Source of the DNA: Streptomyces piniterrae
GTDB taxonomy: Bacteria; Actinomycetota; Actinomycetes; Streptomycetales; Streptomycetaceae
Reading direction: 5' to 3'
Length of the DNA: 64,000 nt
Assembly (NCBI RefSeq): GCF_005048155.1
Contig: NZ_SUMB01000010.1
Coordinates: 186,001-250,000, forward strand
This document shows positions 1 to 8,100 of the stretch, piece after piece. The notes under the pieces were generated by a model, which was not told where the DNA came from, ran no database searches, and saw only the letters and a list, made by a program, of their open reading frames with translations. Position numbers and translations under genes: made by a program. How positions within the stretch are numbered: the stretch's first letter is position 1; the number at the start of each line of letters is the position of its first letter.

Positions 1-214
1 TGATCACCGTGAGCAGTACCCAGTCGTGTGTCCAGTACAGCGGCTGCCGGTCGAGTATGAGGTCGCGCAGCGTGCCGCCGGAGATGGACGCGGCGAAGGC
101 GAGCACCAGCCCGCCGAAGGGGTCCATGTTGGCGCGGTAGGCGGCCAGCACCCCGCTCGCGGCGAAGGCGGAGACACCGACCAGGTAGAGCACATGAAGC
201 ATGGCGCCCATCAT
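1..214 (-). CDS. TRIC-type (UPF0126) cation channel family protein, C-terminus outside window
   Basis: Reading the minus strand from ATG 214 gives an open frame that runs off the window edge; only the first ~71 residues are present. The sequence is a hydrophobic segment ending in ASGVLAAYRANMDPFG, then a second membrane segment and SGGTLRDLILDRQP. The small-residue helix, the conserved aspartate after the first helix and the GGTLRD motif are typical of the prokaryotic trimeric intracellular cation channel family, membrane proteins proposed to pass K+ or other cations. ATG codons at 214, 211 and 202 are all in frame, so the exact start is open. It is divergent from the thioesterase gene. The family call is fairly safe; substrate is unknown. 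Confidence 0.75.
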   Translation of the reverse strand, partial: MMGAMLHVLYLVGVSAFAASGVLAAYRANMDPFGGLVLAFAASISGGTLRDLILDRQPLYWTHDWVLLTVI

Positions 215-273
215 CGCAGGGGCGGAACGAATGGCTCCGGTCGAGGTCGTTCATGACTGTGAAAAATTAGTAC

Positions 274-285
274 TACCGGTCGGTA
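274..285. promoter_or_regulatory. TetR-type operator candidate between divergent genes
   Basis: The 12-mer TACCGGTCGGTA is an inverted repeat (TACCG, 2-nt spacer, CGGTA). ACCG-NN-CGGT half-sites are common in operators of TetR-family repressors. It lies 25 bp upstream of the thioesterase start and 60 bp upstream of the channel gene. No cognate regulator is next to it, so the regulator is unknown. Confidence 0.4.
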
Positions 286-309
286 ACTTTTCCCTGTAGC
301 GTGCCCGCC

Positions 310-1158
310 ATGGCAAAGGCGACCATCGGTAACAGCGAGTTCGACCGCGATACGGCGGTCACCCGCCGCGCCCCCGGCGTCTACGACGCGCGCCTCTCCG
401 CCGGGTGGACGATCATCCAGGCGGTCAACGGCGGCTATCTGCTCGCCCTCATGGGCCGCGCACTGGGCGACGCCCTGCCGCACCCCGACCCGATGTCGGT
501 CACCGCGCACTACCTGACGGCCTCCGTCCCGGGCCCGGCCGTCATCCGCACCGAGGTGGTCCGCACCGGCCGCACGATGTCCACCGGCACCGCCACCCTC
601 GTCCAGTTCGCCGAGGACGGCACCGAGGTCGAGCGGCTGCGGGTGCTCGCCGCCTACGGCGACCTCGACACCCTGCCCGACGACGTCCGTACGACCGCCA
701 AGCCGCCGGCCATCCCCCCGTACGAACACTGCCTGGGTACGGACAGCGCCCCCGACGGCGAACCGGCCATCCCCGGCAGCACCGCCATCGCCGACCGCCT
801 CGCCCTCCGGCTGGACCCGGCGACCGCGGGCTGGGCCGTCGGCGCGCCGTCCGGCAAGGGGGAGATGCGCGCCTGGTTCGGCCTGGCCGACGGCCGCGCG
901 CCCGACCCGCTCTCGCTCCTGCTGACGGTCGACGCGCTGCCGCCCACCGCCTTCGAGATGGGCCTGTCCGGCTGGGTGCCCACCGTCGAACTCACCACCC
1001 ACATCCGGCGCCGCCCGGCGCCCGGACCGCTCCGGGTCGCCATCACCACCCGCAACCTGGCGGGCGGCTTCCTGGAGGAGGACGCCGAGGTCTGGGACTC
1101 CGAGGACCGGCTCGTCGCGCAGTCCCGCCAGCTGGCACGGGCACTCCTGACGGACTGA
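310..1158 (+). CDS. Acyl-CoA thioesterase family protein (TesB-like double hotdog)
   Basis: A 282-residue protein with two hotdog-like halves: an N-terminal part with GWTIIQAVNGGYLLALMGRA (about 34-53) followed by MSVTAHYL and a C-terminal part with DALPPTAFEMG and VELTTHIRR, ending in ARALL. This is the layout of acyl-CoA thioesterase II/TesB-like proteins, which hydrolyse acyl-CoA thioesters; the actual substrate cannot be told. A GTG at 301 is also in frame, but ATG 310 gives the family-like start MAKATIGNSEFDRDT. Neither has a clear ribosome binding site. It is monocistronic, with a TetR-like palindrome just upstream. Confidence 0.75.
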   Translation: MAKATIGNSEFDRDTAVTRRAPGVYDARLSAGWTIIQAVNGGYLLALMGRALGDALPHPDPMSVTAHYLTASVPGPAVIRTEVVRTGRTMSTGTATLVQFAEDGTEVERLRVLAAYGDLDTLPDDVRTTAKPPAIPPYEHCLGTDSAPDGEPAIPGSTAIADRLALRLDPATAGWAVGAPSGKGEMRAWFGLADGRAPDPLSLLLTVDALPPTAFEMGLSGWVPTVELTTHIRRRPAPGPLRVAITTRNLAGGFLEEDAEVWDSEDRLVAQSRQLARALLTD

Positions 1159-1312
1159 GCAGCGCAGACATGCGGCGCGGCGGTGCCCCCGGCGGCCCCC
1201 TCGGTCCTCCGTCGCCGGCCCCTTGGGTCCTCCGTCGCCGGTGGCCGAATCGCCGTTCGCCTGACGGAAAAGAGACGGCGGCTCCCGGCGCGCTCGTGCC
1301 AAACTGATCGCC

Positions 1313-1795
1313 ATGGGGGACCTGGCGCTCAGAATCGATGACGACACCGTCGTATGGCTGCGGGCTGATCCTCTGGACTCTCCCGGCTCCGACGAGACGA
1401 AGCCGACCGCGCCGCCGGGCCCGAGCGCGGATCAGCGGCCGGACGCCGACGGTGACTTGGAGCTGCCCGACGCGTTCGGTTCCGCCCAGCCCGTCAGCGT
1501 CGACAGCCGGTTGGGCCGTGCGCTGGGCCGCGGCGGGGAGGTCCTGGAAGAGGCGCTGCGCCCGCTCGGCGGGGTGCTCGGTCAGATCCACCGCTCCATC
1601 GCCGGCAGCAGCCACCGCCCGGACGAGGTCACGGTGCAGTTCGGTGTCACGCTCGGCTCGGACCTCAAGCTCGGGGTGTTCGCCGGCAAGGGCGAGGCGA
1701 GTTTCACCGTGTCGGCCACCTGGAACCTGGACCGGGACGCGGCGGCGCGGGGCGATGCGGGCGCAGCGACCGGGGCCGGAGGAGCCGCGCCGTGA
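1313..1795 (+). CDS. Trypsin-co-occurring domain (Trypco1 / CU044_2847-type) protein
   Basis: A 160-residue protein. The N-terminal strand LALRIDDDTVVWLRAD and the C-terminal block VTVQFGVTLGSDLKLGVF followed by EASFTVSATW match the Trypco1 domain, a small beta-rich module found beside trypsin-like proteases of vWA-MoxR-VMAP systems. The middle (about 25-70) is acidic and proline-rich, likely a linker. No catalytic residues or membrane segments. Its stop overlaps the next gene's GTG start by 4 bp (GTGA), so the two are translationally coupled. I infer a structural or regulatory partner of the protease; the biochemical role is not established. Confidence 0.75.
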   Translation: MGDLALRIDDDTVVWLRADPLDSPGSDETKPTAPPGPSADQRPDADGDLELPDAFGSAQPVSVDSRLGRALGRGGEVLEEALRPLGGVLGQIHRSIAGSSHRPDEVTVQFGVTLGSDLKLGVFAGKGEASFTVSATWNLDRDAAARGDAGAATGAGGAAP

Positions 1796-3990
1796 TCGCA
1801 GACGCCGGCCCCGACACCCCGCTCCACCTCTCCTTCGCCTCCGTACGCGACGGCGGGCAGGCGGTCGGCGCCGGCGTACTGGTGGCCGAGCGCCTCGTTC
1901 TTACCTGCGCGCATGTCGTCAACAGTGCGCTGGGCAGGGGCCGTTTCGTCCAGCAGACACCCGGTCACGACGACACCGTCACGGTCCGGCTGCCGCATGT
2001 CGCGGCCGGCCGGGACCTGACCGCACGGGTCGTACGGGAGATGTGGGTGCCGCCGCGTGCCACGGCCCGGGGCGGCGATCCGGTCGTCCCCGGCAGCCTG
2101 CCCTACCACGGCGATCTCGCGGTCCTGGAGCTGGCGGCCGACCCGCCGGCCGGGGCCGCACCGGCTCCCTTCCTGCTGCACCACTACGGCAACGACGTCA
2201 TCGCGTTATGGGCCAGCGGCAATCCGCTGCCCACCGTGCGCGCGGTGCCCCGGGTCTCGGCACCGCCCTGGATCGCGCTGGATGTGACCGGCGGCGCCCA
2301 GGTCACCGAGGGGTTCAGCGGCGGGCCGCTGTGGGACCGCGAACGCCAGGCGGTGGTCGGCCTGGTCGCGGCCGTGCACCGGGCTCCCGAGCCGGCCGCC
2401 CCCGGGGCGCCGCCGGCGACGATGTACGCCATCAGCGTGCCGGCCATCGAAGCCGAACTCCCCACGCTGCCGCCCTCGGCGGTGCCCACCGCCCGGCGTG
2501 GAGTGCAGCAGCTGCTGGTGGCGCTGGAGCGGGTACTGCAGGGCAGGCAGGCGGTCCTGGCGTGCGAGGAGCGGCTCGCCGCCCGCCTCGGCAGGCCCTC
2601 GGCCGGCCCGGCCGCCGACCTGGAACGGCTGGTGGGCCTGGCGGTGGGCGTCCGCCGCGGCATCCCCGAACTCCTCGATCTGGTACGGGACCACGTCCCC
2701 TACGGCGGCGATCCGTACGGCGCCGACCGCTACGATCCGCATGCACGCGCCGGCGGTTACGCCGCCCGCGACGACTGGGAGCGGCTGCGCCGGGCCGCCC
2801 GCGCCGTCCGCCCCGGCGAATTTCTGACGACACGTCAGCGGCGGGATCTCTCCGGCTTGCTGGCCTACTGCACCCGCACGGACCCGAGGGCCCTCCTGGA
2901 GGGCGTCCTCCCGCACGCGCCGGAACTCCCCGCCGTGACCGGCCTGGCCGACGCCGTGGACGCGCTCGAAGGGTTCGGCTCCACCGCGGGGGCGCCGGTA
3001 CCGCCGCTGCTCCAGGGCGTGGTGCGGATCAGCGCCGACGAGCGGTCGGCCGGCGCGTTCTACCCGGCCGAGGACCTGGACGCCTGGGTCGAACGGGTCG
3101 CCGCGCGCTGCGGCGTGGACGACGCGGCGGTGAGCCAGTTCCGGGCGGACCTCGCGGCCGCCGCCCCCACCACGCCGCCCGGCGGCGCCACCGCCCGGAT
3201 CAACGGCACGGACGAACCGGCCGCCGCCCCGCGCGTCCAGGTGGAGCTGCTGCCGACGGCCACCGGGCGCCGCTTCACCTATCAGATCTGGGCCTGGGCG
3301 GACCGCCAGTCGCACCGGCTCGCCCTGGTCAGGGACGCGGAGGCGGGCAGCGAGCAGGTGGTCGACGACATCCGGCGGGTGCTGCGCACCGAGGTGCGGG
3401 AGGACCCGGAGACCGCGCTGGTGGAGTACTTCCTGCCGTCCGCCTGGCTCGGTCTCGAGGTGGACTCCTGGGAGTCGTGCGACAGCGACGAGGACGGGCC
3501 GTTCGCGCCGGGCATCACCCGTCGCGTGGTGGTGCGCACGACCGAGCGCTCACGGGAGAGCTACGCCGGCTGGAAACAGCGCACCGCCGCCCTTCCGCAC
3601 GCCAAGCGCCTGGTCCTCGACCACCGGCACACGGACCGCAAGGTGGCCCGCGCACAGCTCGAAGTGCACCGCGACGCCGGCACGGTGATCCTGTGCTGCG
3701 AACCGCACCACCACGGAACGCTGCTGCGGCAATGCGTCCAGGCCGGGGTGCACACCGTCCTGTGGCATCGCGCCGAACACGGTGCGCAGATCGCCCGGGA
3801 CCTGCTGGCCATCGTGGAGGGCACCGATCACACCCAGGTCCCCGAGGCGGTACGCCTGGAGCGGGCCAAGGCGATGGCCGAGCCGGAGAGCGCCTCCCAT
3901 CATGGCCGCCGGCTCTCGCTGCTGTATGACGCGCCGGATCACCGGCCGCCGCAACTCGCGCCCGATGCGTGGGTATTGACCCAGCCGTGA
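1792..3990 (+). CDS. Trypsin-like serine protease fused to VMAP-C effector-partner domain
   Basis: A 732-residue protein. Residues 1-200 form a trypsin-like protease with a full catalytic triad: His41 (TCAHVV), Asp108 (YHGDLAVLEL) and Ser176 (GFSGGPLWD). Two helical blocks follow (about 230-300 and 320-410), resembling adaptor or effector-associated domains. Residues ~480-730 match the VMAP-C domain (vWA-MoxR-associated protein, C-terminal), including EYFLPSAWLGLEVDSW. No signal peptide is seen, so it should be cytoplasmic. It is coupled to the Trypco1 gene upstream and precedes MoxR and vWA genes. Leu139 is encoded by TTA (2206-2208), implying dependence on the bldA tRNA. In such ternary systems the protease is expected to be the effector unleashed by the ATPase/vWA partners; that is inference. 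Confidence 0.8.
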   Translation: MIADAGPDTPLHLSFASVRDGGQAVGAGVLVAERLVLTCAHVVNSALGRGRFVQQTPGHDDTVTVRLPHVAAGRDLTARVVREMWVPPRATARGGDPVVPGSLPYHGDLAVLELAADPPAGAAPAPFLLHHYGNDVIALWASGNPLPTVRAVPRVSAPPWIALDVTGGAQVTEGFSGGPLWDRERQAVVGLVAAVHRAPEPAAPGAPPATMYAISVPAIEAELPTLPPSAVPTARRGVQQLLVALERVLQGRQAVLACEERLAARLGRPSAGPAADLERLVGLAVGVRRGIPELLDLVRDHVPYGGDPYGADRYDPHARAGGYAARDDWERLRRAARAVRPGEFLTTRQRRDLSGLLAYCTRTDPRALLEGVLPHAPELPAVTGLADAVDALEGFGSTAGAPVPPLLQGVVRISADERSAGAFYPAEDLDAWVERVAARCGVDDAAVSQFRADLAAAAPTTPPGGATARINGTDEPAAAPRVQVELLPTATGRRFTYQIWAWADRQSHRLALVRDAEAGSEQVVDDIRRVLRTEVREDPETALVEYFLPSAWLGLEVDSWESCDSDEDGPFAPGITRRVVVRTTERSRESYAGWKQRTAALPHAKRLVLDHRHTDRKVARAQLEVHRDAGTVILCCEPHHHGTLLRQCVQAGVHTVLWHRAEHGAQIARDLLAIVEGTDHTQVPEAVRLERAKAMAEPESASHHGRRLSLLYDAPDHRPPQLAPDAWVLTQP
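2206..2208 (+). promoter_or_regulatory. In-frame TTA leucine codon (bldA-dependent)
   Basis: Codon 139 of the trypsin-VMAP gene reads TTA in the context GTC ATC GCG TTA TGG. In Streptomyces, TTA is read only by the bldA tRNA, which accumulates late in development, so it usually marks development- or antibiotic-linked genes. Confidence 0.85.
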
Positions 3991-4075
3991 GCGCAGCAAC
4001 GTACCCAGCCACGAACGCAGCCATGAACGCAGCCGTGAACCCAGCCATGAACGCAGTCGTGAACCCAGCCACGAA
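3980..4075 (+). repeat. Eight tandem 12-bp repeats at the protease/MoxR gene junction
   Basis: Eight consecutive 12-nt units with consensus C(C/G)CAGCC(A/G)(T/C)GAA run from 3980 to 4075. The first unit contains the stop of the protease gene, and the array fills most of the gap to the MoxR start at 4092. In the MoxR frame the units encode four-residue repeats such as NAAM, NAAV, NPAM. Confidence 0.85.
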
Positions 4076-4091
4076 CGAGGAGAACCGCGCG

Positions 4092-5105
4092 GTGACCGGA
4101 CAGAGCGCGACAGGCGCACCCGACGACCCGGCGGCGGCGCCGGAGGACTGGTGGGTGTTCCGCGGCCCCTCCGACCTGCCCGCCCCGCCGCCGTGGCGAC
4201 GCTTTCCCGCCACCCGGCAAGGCCGGGACCGCGCCCCGTACCTCCTGGAACGCAATGAGATCTCCGTCGTCAACGCCGCACTGCATCTGCACCGCCCGTT
4301 GCTGGTCACCGGCCGCCCCGGCGCGGGCAAGAGCTCGCTGGCCCGCGCCGTCGCCGAAGAGCTGGGGCTCGGAGACGTACTGCGCTGGTCGGTGAACAGC
4401 CGCTCCACCCTCCAGGACGCCCTGTACCGCTACGACGCGGTGGGCCGCCTCCGCGAGACCTCGCTACGGCGCGAGCGCGAGCAGCGCGGCGGTTCCGCGC
4501 GCCGCCCCAGGGCCCGGCGCTCGGCCGCCGGCAGCGACATCGGCCAGTATCTGCGGCTCGGCCCGCTGGGCAGCGCACTGGCGGCGGACCGGCCCCGGGT
4601 GCTGCTCGTCGACGAGCTCGACAAGGCCGACATCGATCTGCCCAACGACCTCCTGGTCGTCCTGGAGGAAGGCGAGTTCGAGATCCCGGAGCTGGCCCGG
4701 CTGCCCGAGCACCAGCAGGAGGTGCAGGTCCTGCTCAGCGGAAGCCGCGAGCGGGTCGCGGTCCACCGCGGGGTGGTCCGCTGCGCCCACTTCCCGATCG
4801 TCATCATGACCAGCAACGGCGAGCGGGACTTCCCACCCGCGTTCATGCGCCGCTGCGTACGGCTGGATCTTCCGGAGCCGACCGGCGACCGGCTGCGGAA
4901 GATCATCGAACACAACCTGGGGGAGCGGGCGCTGGCGGCGGCGGAGGACCTCATCGAGGTCTTCCACCAGCGCTCCCAGACCCAGACGCTCGCCACCGAC
5001 CAGCTGCTGGCCGCGGTGCATCTGCGGCTCAGCGGCGCGGACCTGACGAAGGAAGAACTGCTCGCCGCCGTGCTGCACCGCCTCGACGAGCCCATGTCGC
5101 CATGA
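4092..5105 (+). CDS. MoxR-type AAA+ ATPase of the VMAP ternary system
   Basis: A 337-residue AAA+ ATPase. Walker A is GRPGAGKSS (~residue 74), Walker B is VLLVDELDKAD (~170), and sensor/arginine-finger residues lie in IVIMTSNGERDFPPAFMRRC (~235-255). MoxR ATPases remodel partner proteins, usually vWA-domain proteins. The GTG at 4092 is chosen because AGGAG lies at 4078-4082 with good spacing. The frame also stays open upstream through the 12-bp repeats, with ATGs at 4023 and 4047, which would add an Asn/Ala/Pro repeat tail but have no good ribosome binding site. An Arg-rich insertion follows the Walker A region (~120-145). The stop overlaps the vWA gene start (ATGA). Confidence 0.85.
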   Translation: MTGQSATGAPDDPAAAPEDWWVFRGPSDLPAPPPWRRFPATRQGRDRAPYLLERNEISVVNAALHLHRPLLVTGRPGAGKSSLARAVAEELGLGDVLRWSVNSRSTLQDALYRYDAVGRLRETSLRREREQRGGSARRPRARRSAAGSDIGQYLRLGPLGSALAADRPRVLLVDELDKADIDLPNDLLVVLEEGEFEIPELARLPEHQQEVQVLLSGSRERVAVHRGVVRCAHFPIVIMTSNGERDFPPAFMRRCVRLDLPEPTGDRLRKIIEHNLGERALAAAEDLIEVFHQRSQTQTLATDQLLAAVHLRLSGADLTKEELLAAVLHRLDEPMSP

Positions 5106-8100
5106 TCGACCGACTGCGACAGGCGATGTCGGCCGCCGGGTACGACCTCGGCGCCACGGAACTCCTCGATGTGCTGTGGCTGGCACGGGTGATGGAGGGG
5201 CGCGCGGGGGAGCGAGGGGAGACTGAGGGGGCCGACCCGGCCGACCCGGCCCGGTCGGCTGCTGCGGGCTCCGAGTCCGGTGAGGTTGCTGAATCCGGTG
5301 AGCTTGCCGAGGGCGCTGAGGGAGCGGCGGGCGCGGAGGATGCTGAGGGAGCGGAATGCGCCGGGTCTGGTGAGGCGGCGGATTGCTCGCAGTACGCGGA
5401 TCCGGCCGTCCCCGACGGCCGGACGGGTCCCACCGGCCCCACCGACCCCCTCAACACTGCCGACTCCACTGGCTCCACCGACCCCGCTGACCCCATCACC
5501 CGCCTCGCCCCCGACACCCCGCCCCGTCGCGCCCTCTACGCCATCGGCAGCCAGGGCGGCGGTGCAGGTGGTGAGCGCGCCCGGCCCGCGCGGGCCCCCG
5601 GCAGGCGTGCGCTCTCCGACGCCCAGCAGCTGGGCCGGGCGCTGCGTCCGCTGCGCCGGTCCCGGGACCACCCGCACCGCACCGTCACCGACATCGAGGC
5701 CACCGTCCGGCTCGCCGCCGAGACCGGCTTCCTCGACATCGTCTCCCGGCCCGACCAGGAACGCCGCTGGTCGGCGGTGCTCCTGGTGGACTGCTCCCCG
5801 TCCATGCAGGTGTGGGGATCGCTCGCCGCCGAGCTCCGCCACCTGCTCAGCCGCAGCACCGTCTTCCGCTCGGTCCGGCTCCGTACGATCGACCCGCAGA
5901 ATCCCGGCGCCCCGGTGCGGCACCAACAGGCGGCGGGCGCGGCGGTGACCTTCCTCCTCACCGACGGCACGAGCCACGGGTGGCGCGGTCCGCAGGCCGT
6001 ACGCACCCTGTCCGCATGGGCGCGCGGCGGCCCGATGGCCGTACTGAACCCGCTGCCGCGGCGGCTGTGGCGGGGCACCGCCCTGGATGCACGGCCCCGG
6101 CTGCTGGCCGCACCGGACGCGTTCGATCCCGTCGGGCGGCTCGTCGTCTGCGACCCGCTGAGCGGCGAGCCCGATCCGGACGCGGCCGGTGCCCTCGCGC
6201 TGCCCGTCCTCCACCCGACCGCCTCCGCCGTCGGCCAGTGGGCCGGCCTGCTGACGCGCCCCGGCGTTCCGCATCTCGTAGAGACCGCGCTGCTGGCCGA
6301 GGCTCCGGCGCGGACGCCGCACCGACCGCACGGCACCGCCGAGGAGTTGGTGGCGCACTTCAGAGGCGCGTTCTCGCCCGAGGCGTACCGTCTCGCCGTC
6401 CGCCTGTCCGCGATCAGGCCGCTCACCACGCCGCTGATGCAGCTGGTGCGCGCCGCGACGATGCGCGACGCCGGCCCCACCCATGTCGCGGAGATCCTCC
6501 TCGGCGGCCTGCTGGAACGCGCCGACCGTGCCGACGAGGACGGGCCGGCGGCCGCCGCACGGACACTGGACCGCGCCCTGGGCATGCCGCCGGGCCAACT
6601 CGTCCAGCCCGTCTACGACTTCCGCCCCGGGGTGCGCGAGCTGCTGTTCAGCGGGCTCGGCGCGGAACAGGCCGTGGAGGTCGTCGAGTCGGTCGGCCGG
6701 TCCCTCGAACCGTATATGGGACGGCTGCCGGACTTCCCGGTCCTGATGGGGGACGCGGCCGGGGAGCTGCGGCTGCATCGGTCGGCCCGCGCGTTCGCGG
6801 TGCTGGCGAGTCCGGTGCTGGAGCGCATGGGCGGGACGGCGCCGGAGTTCGCGCCGTCCGCTGCGTCCGCGCCGGCCACCGGGGCCGCGACATCGACGCC
6901 CGCGCCGCCCGCGACCGTGGAGTCCCCGCCCCGTTCCCCCTCCCCGCGGCAGCTGCGCTTCACCGTGCTCGGTCCCGTAGGGGCCTGGCGCGGGGACACC
7001 CCCCTCGTGTCCGGCTCCCTGCGGCAGCGCACGCTGCTCGCCGCGCTCCTGCTCGGCCGGGGGCGCCCCGCCACCGAGGCGGAACTGATCGACGCCCTCT
7101 GGGGCGACGAACCGCCGCAGGCCGCGCGCAATTCGCTGTATGCGTATACCGCGCGGCTGCGCAGGGAACTCCGTGACGACCCGGTAGCCCTCATCCGGGA
7201 AGCGGACGGCTTCGCGCTCCGCGCCCCCGACGGGAGCCCGCCCGCCCTCGACCTCGCACAGGCCGAGCGACTGATCCAGCAGGCACGCGACGCCGGGAAC
7301 GCGGACGCCGCCCGCCAACTGCGTGACAGGGCACTGGCGTTGTGGGACGGTGAGCCGCTGGCCGGCCTACCGGGACCGTTCGCACAGGCGCAGCGTGAGC
7401 GTCTGGAGCGGTGGCGGCAGGACCTCATGGACGGGGTGTACCGGCCCTTCGAGGACGCGGCGTACCGGCCCTTCGAGCGGCAGGAAGCGGAGACGAGCGC
7501 CGTTGCGCCGATGGCCTCGACGGAGCCGCCCGACGCGCAGCACGACGAGACGCTGTCCCACCGGCTCGCCCGCCATCTGGCCATGGGCCGGCAGGTGCAC
7601 GAGATCCGGTACCCGGGCGACCGGATGGTGAACGACCTCGCCCGAGCCTCCACCGACGAGCTGCCGGCCGTGACCGATGGCGCCCAGGCCCTGGCCGACT
7701 GGTCCGACGAGACGCCCGACGTCCTCACGCTGGTCCGCCAGGCCATGGTCGGGAACGCGGGGAGCGTCCGGCACGCCGCCGATCTCCTGCTCCTCGTCCA
7801 GGTGACGGCGGAGTCGGGGGCGCACGCCGCCGCGTTCGAGCCGGCCGCGCGTGTCGTGGCGACGCGCGCGGCGATGGAGGGCGACGGCAGGGCGGAGGGC
7901 CGGGCCAGGGTCGCGCTCGCCGAGGCATACCTCGCGGTGGGGAGGTTCGCCGAGGCCGAGCACGAGGCGCAGGAGGCGGGCCGTCTCGCCCGCGCCTCCC
8001 ACGACCCCCTGACCGGCTTTCGCGCCCCGCTCGCGGCCGGCCTCGGCGCGCTCCACGAGCAGCGCCACGATGACGCCGAGCGCCATCTCACCGAGGCCTG

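Noticed and set aside
1338..3929. 863-residue plus-strand frame
   Set aside because: Arg/Pro-rich shadow of the Trypco1 and trypsin-VMAP genes in another frame.
3980..4075. CRISPR-like array
   Set aside because: The 12-nt units are directly adjacent with no spacers and no cas genes nearby; it is a simple tandem repeat.
4430..7318. 962-residue minus-strand open frame
   Set aside because: It is antisense to MoxR and the vWA gene. Composition is Gly/Arg/Glu shadow of high-GC coding with no domain.
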